Source: Liolophura sinensis (taxonomy: Eukaryota; Mollusca; Polyplacophora; Chitonida; Chitonidae). Taken from it: a stretch of DNA of 64,000 nt. The notes under the pieces are model-generated. The model saw nothing but the letters and a program-made list of their open reading frames with translations, was not told the DNA's origin and searched no databases. Of the stretch, positions 1 through 9,121 are shown in pieces. The DNA lies in contig NC_088304.1 of NCBI RefSeq assembly GCF_032854445.1, positions 21,735,850 through 21,799,849 on the forward strand, written 5' to 3'. The first letter of the stretch is position 1. Every line of letters begins with the position of its first letter. The position numbers and the translations under genes were made by a program.

Positions 1-699
1 AATAAATAAACTCTTTCTAGAATCGCTCGAACCCCAGACTTTTGTTAAATTTGAGAGTTTGTAATAAATACGTTTACAAACGAGTAAATGTAATGATTAT
101 ATTGTAAGAGGTATCTCCTGAAGGAGCACATTAGACAGTTTATGTACTAATTGAATACCCGATCTTGGGACAAGGAATGTGTAGGCCTACAGGTAGATTT
201 CGCCTATTGTCAGTGGTTATGAGGTATTGGAGCCAGTGAACAGTCGACGACGCCCATGTTGCCGGATCCAGCTATAAAAGTGCTGGAGTGAAAGATTACG
301 GATGATAATGATAAATAAAAAGAAAATACATAAAAAAAAGCAGAAAAATGTTGGTCTTAAAAAAAAACCCTGCAGGCGGATGACTCTTCTCTACACAATG
401 GCTCATTCTTTTGAATAAGGTTGATTACCCAATGTTGAGCAGTTAAGCAAATACCTTTAGCTGCTTGTACACAAAAGAAAGAACCACAGTCTACACACAT
501 TGCCATCAAATCTGACCATCAAATCAATCATCACACTGTCGTCGCTGCTCTGGTTTTATTATCTATTCCGTGAGTCACATTGTAATCTATAGTTTACCGC
601 TATAATGTCACTGTCATCCTCTTTCGCCCGCTTCGAGGTGTATGTGCGGGAGGGGGGGGGGCTTTGGTGGGGGGGGGGGGAATAGATCCAGTGTGAATT
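1..699. other. Host non-coding sequence, paralogous to 55690-55970
   Basis: AT-rich intronic or intergenic host DNA. From about position 20 it aligns by eye with 55690 onward, so it is the start of host copy 1. It contains two long G tracts (about 651-661 and 669-680) that could be slippage-prone or misassembled. I see no exon with convincing splice borders. Confidence 0.6.
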
Positions 700-1000
700 C
701 TGTGCCTGGTCCCACCGAAGATGTTAAAAGAGGAAGTTGTAACTTCCTGGCTTGGTGTTCTACATTAAAAGGATAACTTAACGACTGGTTTACCCTATCA
801 GTATAATGGCTCCGGCGGGGCGGCTTACTTGCTTTCGGTAAAGCACTAAATATAAGCAGCACTAGACAAAATAACAATGAAAATTTGTCCTGCATCAAGG
901 AAGTACATTACATGCATTTCGTCGTCACACGTCAAAAAAATTGTTAGGTCCGATGTTAAACCCCAATTACTCACTCAGTCGATATCATCATGTTATATTT
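700..1000 (-). repeat. Dispersed repeat, reverse orientation (copy 1)
   Basis: This segment is the reverse complement, with divergence, of the repeat at 53073-53420. Shared landmarks are a GAGGAAGTTGTAACTTCC palindrome-like stretch, a 'CAGTATAATGG..CGGGGCGGCTTACTTG' block and an end running into 'AACCCCAATTACTCACTCA'. The same insertion is present in host copy 2 at 55970-56215, so it predates the host duplication. The family is not identified. Confidence 0.55.
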
Positions 1001-1446
1001 GCTGTTGCTTAAATGTTGTAGTACATGACACACTATGCACGTATGTACCGATTCATCAAGATTCACGTAATATCCAAGTCAGGGTGGAGTCAACATCCGC
1101 GCATGGACTTCCCATCATGATCCGCGTAGGATCTTCTCCACATCCAATCATCGTCGGCGTAGGATGGACAGATTATACCCTTACAGTATACCAGTCCAAT
1201 CGGGCCATTCTGAAATACTCTACGTATACCACATAGCAATTTGATACTTTTTCCTATGTGTTCCTCCATAATTTCTATAATCATTCTGTTAAAGTTATCC
1301 GTCGTCTTCAGTAATACACTGAATATAAAACATTTTTACTGTATTATTGTTACATTTTTACTCCGCTTTATACAGTTTTGCTCTGGAAGGCGGATAATAT
1401 ATATTGCATTAACGGGTATATTACTCGTCTCTTATTTCGTTTATAG

Positions 1447-1632
1447 GCACTCCTGTTGTTGGTGATCTTTGGTCGACTAGTATAAACATTGCAACAGAAA
1501 TTAATAGCTGGTTCAAAACATGGACGTTGTGCCTCGCTGCATGCGTTGGATTTGGTAAATCATCAAGTACTATTAGCTATTGGTGGGAAAAACTGAGCTG
1601 TGATGAAAAGTTTCCTTATGTCTGTGAGCATG
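1447..1632 (+). CDS. C-type-lectin-like domain exon, second half (host gene copy 1)
   Basis: The exon is preceded by a pyrimidine-rich tract and AG at 1445-1446 and followed by the donor GTAAG at 1633. It is 186 nt, phase 1 at both ends, and stays open in the frame that begins ACT at 1449. The translation ends in WWEKLSCDEKFPYVCEH, the usual C-terminal signature of a C-type-lectin fold (W, C, then an aromatic-rich strand and C-E). Two further cysteines lie in CLAACVGFG. The EPN/QPD and WND motifs of calcium-dependent sugar-binding lectins are absent, so sugar binding is doubtful. The matching first-half exon of this copy must lie upstream of the window. Element A sits in the intron that follows. 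The paralogous exon is at 56698. Confidence 0.7.
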
Positions 1633-1707
1633 GTAAGATACATTATTATACTTTATTAATCCATACCTTGATATTTAAAACACTTGTATTTCTTCTCATT
1701 AATTCAG

Positions 1708-1772
1708 AAATCATTGAATTGAGTGAAAAACCTCAATACGACACTGAAATACCAAATCTTACTGTCATGTAA
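1708..1772 (+). CDS. Possible alternative terminal exon after the lectin exon
   Basis: An acceptor-like AG at 1706-1707 follows a T-rich tract. From a phase-1 junction the frame reads 21 residues (ending EIPNLTVM) to TAA at 1770. If used, it would end a short lectin isoform right after the lectin domain instead of splicing on to the linker and PAN exons. The equivalent in copy 2 (about 56959) has an indel that changes the frame, which argues against strong constraint. RNA evidence is needed. Confidence 0.25.
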
Positions 1773-1813
1773 ACACGCACAAAATTAATACTGGATCGCT
1801 GGGAAGGGGAACT

Positions 1814-2052
1814 TCGTGGCCGAGGTGGTTAGGTGGCCGAGGTGGACCCAGGAACGTCCCACTGTCACTGTCAGTTAAAGCCCAGCTCATTCTGTCTTCT
1901 TCTCCAGCAAGGTCTGGCAGGAACCCGCGGATGGTACTGGGTCCCCAGGGTCTCTTCCTGGTTTCCTCCCATCATAAGTGTAGCAGACGTATAAGTGAAA
2001 TATTCTTGAATACGCCCTAAAACACCAATTAAATCAATCAATAAATAAGTAA
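1814..2052 (+). repeat. tRNA-headed SINE (copy 1)
   Basis: The head reads GTGGCCGAGGTGGTTAGGTG, which matches the D-arm/box A of a tRNA-Leu/Ser-like gene, and is partly duplicated. The body carries the 'GTCTGGCAG..CCTGGTTTCCTCCCA' core seen in all SINE copies here. The tail carries ATAAGTGAAATATTCTTGA followed by an (AAAT)n-like end. The ortholog in host copy 2 is 57069-57306, so the insertion predates the duplication. It resembles the V-SINE-type elements reported from molluscs, but I cannot confirm the family. Confidence 0.7.
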
Positions 2053-3035
2053 ATATGGGATCGCACAATCTGACATTATTTCTAAAGCTTCCGAACTAAG
2101 GTCAAATTATCCACATGGTGCGGAATTGCATCTGATAAACAGGGAAATAAGGATGGCTATCCATTAAGCTTGGAACAAAATCAACAGTCTGAAACACAAG
2201 TGTGAGACCTGTAGGGTGAGTGAAGTGTTGTGCTACTGCTATATAAAAACGTGGTGTTCGTCCAAGTGCAAATAACTGTAGACTGACACAATGCATCGTC
2301 ACCCTGGTTATTTAACAGTTGTCACCCTAAACAGATAATGTTGGTTTCAAACTGCCTGGACAGACGTTATTTAATTTGTTGTAATCAGTTCCACAATCCC
2401 ACACTTTCTTGCTGTTTACTGATACTGGTTCCGCCTGTTGTCTAACTTACATTCACTTACTTTGACAGAAGTACTTAGAGTGATTGGCAGCTAATATTCT
2501 TATTATGCGAACCAATCCCTTACTTTGTAATCACAACCACTCACTAATATAAGCATTTATGAAGTCTTATTTCAAATTCATAACAACCTACCAATAAATG
2601 TTTTTGTCAGAATTTTGGCACGTGTGTTCACAGAACTGCCTTGACGTTATAGCATGCTTTTTGTTTCCAGTGTACCTTTTCATTCTCGATAATTAATTAA
2701 AATGCCTCATAAAAGGTCAAATTACAGATCTATTTGCTTCCTGTATAATTTGGCAACTTGACGGACGGTAAATGTGCTTCCCATGATGTTTTTTGTGTCA
2801 GTTTTTGCCCTGCTTGTCATATCTGCCACAAGCACAGCAAGGTATAAAAGCTCTTTTTGCTGCCCACTGTTGGCAGAAATCTTAAATATTCATCCATACT
2901 AGAATATAATACTATTTCACACATGTATAATTCTTTTTCACTACAGAATGTTATTTGCATATATCTTGTGGACTTTCTCTCCTATGTCGTGATCCCATGA
3001 GATAGATCCACCAACTTATTCCCTTATATTTATCT
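2053..3035. other. Host intron, copy 1
   Basis: Intron sequence aligning collinearly with 57307-58261 of host copy 2 with scattered substitutions and small indels. No exon, RNA gene or further repeat family was recognised. Confidence 0.6.
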
Positions 3036-3085
3036 CCTGTAACTGGGAAGGACAGGAGCGTGCGGATGGTCGTGGGTTTTTCCCG
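3036..3085 (+). repeat. SINE, 5' part, interrupted by element A
   Basis: The segment ending 'GTGGGTTTTTCCCG' is the core of the same SINE family. It breaks off exactly where element A begins (AGTAGT at 3086) and resumes at 14516. The uninterrupted paralog at 58262-58430 reads through the same position. The last bases TTCCCG and the bases after the element (TCCCCG at 14515-14520) form a near-perfect short target duplication. Confidence 0.8.
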
Positions 3086-3223
3086 AGTAGTATATATACA
3101 CACTACCGGTTCTGGTGCACCCTCTCCTGGGGGCCCTCCCCTTGGCAAATAGAGGCTCCCAGTCCCCCCTTTCCTCCATAACACCCTCCCCACGGTAAAT
3201 AGGGGCTCCCAGCCCCATCTCAT
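3086..3223 (+). repeat. Left terminal inverted repeat of element A
   Basis: Starts AGTAGT and contains the module 'GGTTCTGGTGCACCCTCTCC..GGGGCCCTCCCC..AAATAGAGGCTCCCAG'. The reverse complement is at 14381-14515. The subrepeat AAATAGNGGCNCCCAGCCCCATCTCATGGC occurs again at about 3279-3306, just inside the repeat. Confidence 0.85.
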
Positions 3224-3410
3224 GGCAATAGGGCTTCTGGCCCGCTTTTTTTAAAAAAAAAAAAATAAAATAACAAAAATAGAGGCCCCCAGCCCCATCT
3301 CATGGCTGATATACCGTGAAGTGCGCAAAGGCTGTCCGTGGGTCTGATTCCTGGGGGCTCTCGAGACATAGCAGGGGTTTCCTCGGATTTCAAACAAGTT
3401 CGAGCTAACA
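3224..3410. other. Element A left non-coding segment
   Basis: A-rich run (about 3248-3276) and a partial repeat of the terminal module, then a block GGGGGCTCTCGAGACATAGCA (about 3353) that is shared with element B at about 40374. No gene seen. Confidence 0.5.
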
Positions 3411-4109
3411 TCATTCGAAAAGGGCGTTTTTCAGTTCTTGCCGGGCTAGTTTTCGGCCGCGATCTATAAGCTGTTTTTTCGTGCTTTCATCGATCTCTAC
3501 GGCGTTGAATGCCTTACGAGACTTGGCGCGTATCTCCTGCTTCAGATCAGAGTAGTTCTTGAGCTCCTGGACGATTTGTCTGAACTCTACGTCTGAAATA
3601 ACACCATCAGATAATGCCGTACACACCTGCGTACGGATGAAGTTAAGTTTGGCCTCAGCCAGCAGCCGTATATCGTCATGTTTCTTGGCCTTTGCGTAAA
3701 GTCGGTGGCTAACGAATTTTCCGGCGACATTTAAGACACCGCAAGCTAGGGCCGCAGCTTCCATGGCCAAGACAGCAGGGGCTGCAATTATTGTTGTGAG
3801 TAGTCCCACGCCTGCAACCCCTAGTCCCAAACCGGCCGTGAGCATGGCTGAATCAAGGGCCTCGGTGGCCAAGACACCGCGCCGGTACTTTTTGTACAAG
3901 GCTCGACGGAGATCTCGCTCAGATTCAAGCTGATTCTGTATTTCGCTGATATACTGCAGGCGATGGGCGTGCGCCACGCTCTCCGGCTGCGCGGTCGGGG
4001 CCAAGGGGTGGTCATCCATGATCGTCGGCGCCGCGCCCTCCGGCGGCAAGGGGTCTTCATCCATGATCGTCGGGTACAGTCGTCCCATATTGTCCGTCCT
4101 ACGAATCAA
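3411..4109 (-). CDS. Polinton 232-aa protein with central hydrophobic segment
   Basis: Complete open frame of 232 codons. The N-terminus holds a short imperfect repeat (PTIMDEDPLPP / PTIMDDHPLAP). Residues around 50-80 are charged and helical (QNQLESERDLRRALYKKYRR). A glycine/alanine-rich hydrophobic stretch follows at about 88-128. The C-terminal third is helical (DGVISDVEFRQIVQELKNYS). Proteins of this layout recur in Polintons of invertebrates, with no established role that I can name; the glycine-rich hydrophobic core suggests a membrane-active or virion-associated protein. In element B only the last ~56 codons remain (40427-40600), after a deletion. It overlaps the start of the next minus gene's end by about 11 nt. 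Confidence 0.7.
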   Translation of the reverse strand: MIRRTDNMGRLYPTIMDEDPLPPEGAAPTIMDDHPLAPTAQPESVAHAHRLQYISEIQNQLESERDLRRALYKKYRRGVLATEALDSAMLTAGLGLGVAGVGLLTTIIAAPAVLAMEAAALACGVLNVAGKFVSHRLYAKAKKHDDIRLLAEAKLNFIRTQVCTALSDGVISDVEFRQIVQELKNYSDLKQEIRAKSRKAFNAVEIDESTKKQLIDRGRKLARQELKNALFE

Positions 4110-4942
4110 TAACGTCGGTCAACTCTAAATTGTCCTCGGGATTACTAACACGAAGGCGGCGAAGTCTTATACTGGACTCTAAATAGATTTCATTGAGATT
4201 GAAAATGCCCCCTGGAAAGATTCGTATATCCTCGAGAGAGCTCTGGATGACTGGGTTGCCCTGGATTGGTAATTTGATCATAAATCTGAGCTCCTTTCCA
4301 TCGTGCTTTGCAGGCCACTTTAGTTTCAACTCGGTAATTATGGAGGAACGGCGCTGAGAGGCCGTGCCAAGTATGATGTTTAAGATAAGTATAGATCCAG
4401 GGTTTATTTGTAGTGTGGCCTCAAACTCGGTTTGCGCGTCAAGACGCACGGTCTCTACACCCGGCGGCGCAGTTAGTGTGAAGTAACCTGCTCCTTCCAA
4501 AGCCACAACACAGGCGCTGGTTGGTACGTACGACACGAAAGAATTTCCGGAGTTGAAAACTTTTTTCACATCGGCCCCGGTGGTCTGGACCGACATCGGG
4601 GTCACCTTCACATCTATCAACCAATCAGGGTCGCGAGCTCTAGTAAGAACAAAGCGGTCTTCAAAGCGAATTAATGAGAGTTTTTCTTCTTCATTCCCCT
4701 CAGACGGCGACCTGCGCTCTTGCTCTGCAGTGGATGAGACATCTTCAAGGGAAGCAAACGTGGCAGGTTTTGCTTGCCCCCCCCCCCCCCCCCGTAAAGT
4801 TTTTGCGGATGTACTTGCCACTTTGAAACTGGAAGGCGTAGATTTTACCTTCTTGACCTTGAAATTCGAACTCCGACACATCTGCCAAGTCGCTTAAAGA
4901 CAGGCACGCAGACCTGGGACCGGCTGCGCCCACCATACTCAT
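4099..4942 (-). pseudogene. Polinton 260-aa protein with poly-G frameshift site
   Basis: The main frame (4099-4881, minus) reads 260 codons: a low-complexity N-terminus with a glycine run, an acidic/serine linker, then a beta-rich region from about residue 65 to the end. A second frame starting ATG at 4942 covers the N-terminus and ends past a tract of about 16 C on the plus strand (about 4778-4793). The true N-terminus may therefore lie in the other frame and join through the homopolymer. Its position next to the minor-capsid gene and its beta-rich composition suggest a structural protein; that is inference. It has no counterpart in element B, where this region is deleted. Confidence 0.5.
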
Positions 4943-4948
4943 TGTATT

Positions 4949-5556
4949 TCAAGGGGCACTGAGGTACCCTACATTCATATACTCGCCGTCTTTATCTAAA
5001 AGCGCCACGGTCAAGTGCGCTATATAGTCGGCGCGCAAGGCTTTGTACTGTTGGTTGGGAAATGAAACCGTCTTCCTGCAGTTAATCCCTTCACCAGTCA
5101 CGGCGATGGCCTTAAGTAGTGTGGAACCGCCACCAAAATCTGAGGTTATTCTCACGTTTTCTGAGGTGCTCAGTTCATTTAAATGCACGAAGACTTCTTT
5201 GTGTGCGACCAAGTTAGGTAGCTTATCACCTTCCGCAGTCTCCCCTATGTGCATAATCTCGTCGGAGAAACCTAAGATTGGGGCAAGCTCTTAGAGCAAT
5301 ATGTAGGCATTGTTGGGGAGGGTAAGGACTAAGCGGCCCGTAGCTTCATTCATTCTCAGAGAAGCCCCATGGGGGCGGAATATATCCTTGTGCAGCGTAT
5401 AGACATTGTAGTAGCCCGTCGGCACTCCAACACGTTTGCTATTAAGCAAGAAGCCCACTCCGGAGGGGATTTTCACCCAGGCCGGGTAGAATGTTATCTC
5501 GCGAAGGGCGGTTTTAAGGCGGCCGACGAGTTTGTTCAGGGCATAAGGCAGCGTGT
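4949..5556 (-). pseudogene. Polinton minor capsid (penton-like) protein, broken
   Basis: Two minus-strand open segments (5556-5289 and about 5285-4949) lie in one frame, separated by a stop near 5288. The first carries LREITFYPAW and the second KEVFVHLNELSTSEN and FPNQQYKAL. This combination (an aromatic 'EI.(F)YP.W' strand early, a 'VHLNEL' strand in the middle) fits the single jelly-roll minor capsid proteins of Polintons, which form the pentameric vertices. The N-terminus is lost: an in-frame TAG lies just upstream, at about 5560. Assignment is from remembered family motifs and needs a profile search. Confidence 0.55.
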
Positions 5557-5606
5557 GCTATTTAGAATGTCAGTCAATGTGATGAACATCTTATGGAATA
5601 GCCACG

Positions 5607-6252
5607 ATGAACAGTGAGGCTTACAGATTCAATAGAGAGGCTACTTACAAGGGGCATTTCATAGTATCCAAACCCACGCAGAGCAGCTCACGCGATTTGA
5701 CATCTACATCGATGAAAAGAAGGCCTTTCCAGTCCAGTTCACAGATGTGTTGGTCAAGTACCGGCTGCCAAAGATAAGCAGCAATTCCATTGTTCAGGCC
5801 TGGAACACCAATCCTATGCAATTCTGGCAGAACCAAGTGAACTTCGCGGTCTGGTGCGCAACCACGGGCTGTGGCGTATCTGCAAAAGACCATCTTCTCG
5901 CCCCAGACCAATGAATAAGGGCCCTGTACACGTTCCATGTTTATTACCAAGTTAGGCGGATCTTGGAAGAGATAAAGGCTCCCTGCCGCAAGACAGAACG
6001 TGGGCGACATTCGACAACCCCTACGACAAGAGGGCCTACTAGAGGATTTGTAGGGAGTTCCACGTAGATACGCACACAGACTGGAGGCGCAGTGGGGTGA
6101 ATCATGGCCTCGGAGTGGCATATTACTTTGTCACGAGAACGGGCGTCCACCCAATTGACGACGGGACCTTCGATCCGAGCAGGATGTCGTTCTCCAGAAA
6201 CGTGCTACATTATGCCAGGAGCGCTGTAGACTTTGTGTATGCCAGAAGCTAG
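5607..6252 (+). pseudogene. Conserved Polinton protein of unknown function, broken
   Basis: A plus-strand coding region scattered over at least two frames, from ATG 5607 to TAG 6250. One frame holds the block NFAVWCATTGCGVS at about 5838-5880, a distinctive cysteine/tryptophan motif that I associate with an uncharacterised protein recurring in invertebrate Polintons. Several stops and shifts follow (the first TGA is at about 5911), then a last open stretch ends FVYARS. Element B retains a different C-terminal fragment (40592-40680). Function is unknown; a place in the virion or in maturation is possible because the gene sits among structural genes. Confidence 0.5.
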
Positions 6253-6497
6253 GCAACAATGAGCGTGTGAACGCTAAAGTGCCGCCGGCTTTGCACAAGC
6301 GCGCACCTTCCCACGGGATCGTAAAGCCACAAGAAAGCGTTGCACCACCCACCGAGCGCGTTCAGCATGTTGCTGCGCGCCCCAAAGCTGCTAAAGAACC
6401 CCTATTTCCAGATCAAAAGAATCACAATGCGGAGAAGACAGCTATCGTCGTCGCTGGGGTTGGTATCGGCTTACTGTTGCTGTGGCCTATGCATTAA
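6253..6497 (+). CDS. Small tail-anchored Polinton protein
   Basis: The frame open from 6267 to the stop at 6495-6497 ends in AVEKT-type polar residues followed by AIVVAGVGIGLLLLW, a single C-terminal membrane segment. An ATG at 6259 is followed after two codons by TGA, so the start is probably damaged by a one-base shift. The same C-terminus is found in element B (40680-40796), which supports a real gene. It converges with, and overlaps by about 27 nt, the end of the minus-strand membrane gene. Function is unknown. Confidence 0.5.
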
Positions 6498-7640
6498 ATA
6501 TTTGCGAACAGCCACGAGCAATAGGCCACCTACTGTGACGACTAGAGCCCAGACATTATCGGCCAGCCACCCAGCCGTTTTCCCGAGAAGAATCAGTAGC
6601 CAGGACACGATACTGCCAATACCCGGAATCGCAGCGGCAGCCTTCCCAGCCAGCTTGCCAAGTGCACGCGCCAGGGACTGGAGATGCTTTTTCACCCATT
6701 CCTTAAGACCACGCCCGTCGGATGAAGATGGCGTTGGCTGGATGCCCCTACTGGACCCGCCAGTCAGCGCCAACTTTATCGCTAATCCCAGTGTCGAGAT
6801 CGCCATCCCAATTGCCGTGAGAATGGAGACCACGGTTCTTCCCTGCTCCCGGAAGAGGGTGCAGACGCACTCGGCCAGAGTGGTATTCTTGTGTAGGATG
6901 CGATCGATCGTCTGCTTGATGCGGCGTATTTGCCTGCGCAGGGCTTCGCCCGTTAAAGAGGATGCTTCAAGCCGGGCCACCCTCTCGTCCTCGAGATTCC
7001 TTATTCGGTCTGCGATCCGACGCTGGGAGAATTTATCAGGGGCCTCCCCAACTTCTGTTTTTGTTTTGCGATGTGCTTATCGAGACTTGACAGCTTGGCG
7101 AGGTTATTCGCGTGTTCGCCTTCCGAGGTCTGCAGTGCCTTGTCAAGCCTCAGAAGTTCTCGCATGGGAAGAGGAGGGTCGTTTATCGTTTCAAGAGCCT
7201 GCCCGACCTCACTATCCGTCAATCTTGTTTCCATTGTGTGGACAGCATCAGCGGCTTTTTTCGCTGGTTGGCTTAAATCCTTTAGCTCCATGGTATCTGC
7301 CTCGCCGGCCGCGGCACCGAGTTCTGAACTTGCTGTCTCCAGGGCTGCGACTGCTGCCGGAAGCGATGATGGCTGTTCTGTGCTTTTCCAGTCTACAAAG
7401 CCCAGCTCCTGCCGAACAACATCAACCCCTCCATTCTTGGCGATTGTTGAGAGGGCTAGCGGTGCACCTGTTCTTTTGTTGATGATGTCCAGACTGGGGT
7501 GGGTCACGAGTCGCAGACACCCTTGGACAATCTCAATATTCATGTAATAGCGAGTGGGTTTGGTAAGGCTGCGATACTCATTCGCCACGGCTTTGTAAAA
7601 ATCATCCACGGCGGACTGCGTCAGCTGTCCGTGAAGGTTT
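6471..7640 (-). pseudogene. Polinton coiled-coil/membrane protein, N-terminally truncated and frameshifted
   Basis: Two minus-strand frames (7609-7001 and 6980-6471) together match the longer gene 42107-40770 of element B. The first contains YYMNIEI and an alanine-rich helical region. The second carries a charged coiled coil (LTGEALRRQIRRIKQTIDRI), then hydrophobic segments VSILTAIGMAISTLGLAIKLAL and a C-terminal pair around IPGIGSIVSWLLILLGK and WALVVTVGGLLLV. The frameshift lies near 6990-7030. The N-terminus is replaced by unrelated sequence at the deletion junction near 7640. Probable membrane protein; role unknown. Confidence 0.6.
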
Positions 7641-7654
7641 CTGGCGGTCCAATG

Positions 7655-7900
7655 CTCATGGCACAGGTCGCCACCGACCCATTTGTTGAACAGGCGATTA
7701 AAAATGCTAGCTGCTGGCTGTACTACTGCTATGGTAAGTACTTAGCTCCGTTAACCATGGCGTTTACCACTGCTGAGCACTGCTCATTTAAACACAACTG
7801 CTGTCCTAGAAATGAGTCGTATGATCCAGAGGAACATGAGTACAACGAATCCGGAAGGCCTGAAGGAAGAGGAGAGGGTGACCGCAGATTCTACGAATGA
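7655..7900 (+). pseudogene. 3' fragment of the 199-aa Polinton gene
   Basis: From the MLMAQVATD block onward this matches residues about 118-199 of the complete gene at 44040-44639 in element B. The conserved centre is ASCWLYYCYGKYLAPLT and the acidic tail is PEEHEYNESGRPE. The upstream sequence is missing because of the deletion that also removed major capsid and ATPase. Its last ~90 nt overlap the start of the next gene in another frame, an arrangement kept in element B. Confidence 0.65.
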
Positions 7901-8294
7901 CAGCCCTGCGAAGAATCCCAAAAAAGTCGATGCGGGTCGAGCGGGTGCTGCAGCGAGACAGGCCAAGGCTGAAAAGCTCAAGGCCGATCTTCGCGAAGCT
8001 AAGGCTGCTTTGCTTGACGCAGCAGATTCTACTAAGGAACAGCCGAAGAAGTCGGATTCTACGAAGGAGGGGGGAGCCACAGATTTTGCGAAGAAACCTG
8101 ATTCTACGAAGGAACGGGCACACCAAATCATCCACTGGAGGGCGCTCCTGGCGTTATTAGGCGTTGGCAGCCTTGCAGTGCTAGCGTTCCCACGCGTGTG
8201 GCGCAGCCGCGATACGACACAAGATATTACGCCTGTTCCTTCGCAAAATCAGAAAGTCCATTTAAATACACGTTTCCACCCTTTCGATATGTAG
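7812..8294 (+). CDS. STK-repeat membrane protein of Polinton
   Basis: Open frame of 160 codons. ATG at 7812 or, 24 nt later, at 7836 could start it. It contains a basic/alanine helix (DAGRAGAAARQAKAEKLKADL), then several near-repeats of DSTKE/DSTNDS (about residues 28-100), then one hydrophobic segment ALLALLGVGSLAVLAF near the C-terminus. It starts inside the 3' end of the upstream gene, in another frame, and ends 4 nt before the 79-aa gene. This tight packing resembles a polycistron. Element B has a frameshifted copy (44551-45058). Function is unknown; a type II or tail-anchored membrane protein is likely. Confidence 0.6.
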   Translation: MSRMIQRNMSTTNPEGLKEEERVTADSTNDSPAKNPKKVDAGRAGAAARQAKAEKLKADLREAKAALLDAADSTKEQPKKSDSTKEGGATDFAKKPDSTKERAHQIIHWRALLALLGVGSLAVLAFPRVWRSRDTTQDITPVPSQNQKVHLNTRFHPFDM

Positions 8295-8298
8295 CGAC

Positions 8299-8538
8299 AT
8301 GTCAACCCTAACAAGTGACGGAAAAGTGCTAGTCAACGCGGTCTACCACGCCGCTGTGGTCTCTCTCCTGGCTACTGGGTACGCTCGTCTCGGCGAGGTT
8401 TTCCTGAAAGGAGCCCTCCCGAAGCTCGACTTAACACCCCGTGACGTCGGCATGGTCATTGCTGATGTAGGCCTGGCCATGTTTTCGAAGGAGTTGCTAA
8501 TTAAACAGGGGCTTCTTCCTCCCAATATAATCCAGTAG
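8299..8538 (+). CDS. 79-aa Polinton protein
   Basis: Intact in both elements (here and 45039-45278) with mostly conservative changes, so probably genuine. It has two hydrophobic or amphipathic segments (VYHAAVVSLLATGYA and DVGMVIADVGLAMFSKELL) separated by a KLDLTPRD linker. The gene lies 4 nt after the previous one and 2 nt before the next, in the same direction. I recognise the protein as a recurrent small Polinton product but know no function. Confidence 0.65.
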   Translation: MSTLTSDGKVLVNAVYHAAVVSLLATGYARLGEVFLKGALPKLDLTPRDVGMVIADVGLAMFSKELLIKQGLLPPNIIQ

Positions 8539-8540
8539 TA

Positions 8541-8993
8541 ATGGCCTCCATCGCAATAATGATGGGCGGTGCCCTTGTAAACACTCTGGCCTTCAGCGGG
8601 AGCAACTATATGTTTTCGATGCTAAGAAGTTCCGGTGTCGACGAAGAGCGGAGGCGCCACGACCGCGTTGTAGAGCAGCTCCAAGCCGCCCAGGAAAAAT
8701 GGGCCCGAAAGCGTACTGAACGCTTGGACTGGATAAATGATGAACTCCGCCGCCAGGGCCACGCTGTCCAAACGTTCCAGGATGTCGACGCTGCAATCCG
8801 CGAGTATTCTAGGGTCACGGGCAAAACTCTTACACGCGATGCACGCGACTCGCTGCTGGGCTTAGAGCCACAGCTCTCCGATTTTTATGTGCCTAGTGAA
8901 GACCAAAAACACCGCGAGATAACCTTCGTCATCCTGGGAATGTGTGTGGTGGGGGGGGGGATTGAGTTACGAATCGCAAAACTCACCAAGTAA
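8541..8993 (+). CDS. 150-aa Polinton protein with coiled coil and C-terminal hydrophobic segment
   Basis: An N-terminal hydrophobic stretch (MASIAIMMGGALVNTLAFSG) is followed by a charged helix (EERRRHDRVVEQLQAAQEKW, about residues 36-60), a QLSDFYVPSEDQKHREITF block and a short C-terminal hydrophobic segment. Small Polinton proteins of this layout are common next to the integrase. The element B copy is 152 aa (45281-45739). Here a run of ten G near 8950 precedes the last 13 codons and changes a few residues relative to B, without a premature stop. Confidence 0.65.
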   Translation: MASIAIMMGGALVNTLAFSGSNYMFSMLRSSGVDEERRRHDRVVEQLQAAQEKWARKRTERLDWINDELRRQGHAVQTFQDVDAAIREYSRVTGKTLTRDARDSLLGLEPQLSDFYVPSEDQKHREITFVILGMCVVGGGIELRIAKLTK

Positions 8994-9121
8994 TCCGAAC
9001 TGACTGTGCCGGACTCGCCATCGAGCTCCTCAAGGATCATCATCATCACCGAGAACGCCGGGATGATTAACATCTTTTTCGTCGCAAATCTGTTAGAGGG
9101 CTGCTAGAATACCTTGATGAC

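Noticed and set aside
645-685. G tracts as a quadruplex regulatory element
   Set aside because: Possible in principle, but the runs differ from the paralogous copy and may be assembly artefacts; nothing links them to a gene.
6340-7482. Long plus-strand frame of 380 codons in element A
   Set aside because: It is the antisense shadow of the minus-strand coiled-coil/membrane gene, which has element B homology and plausible composition.
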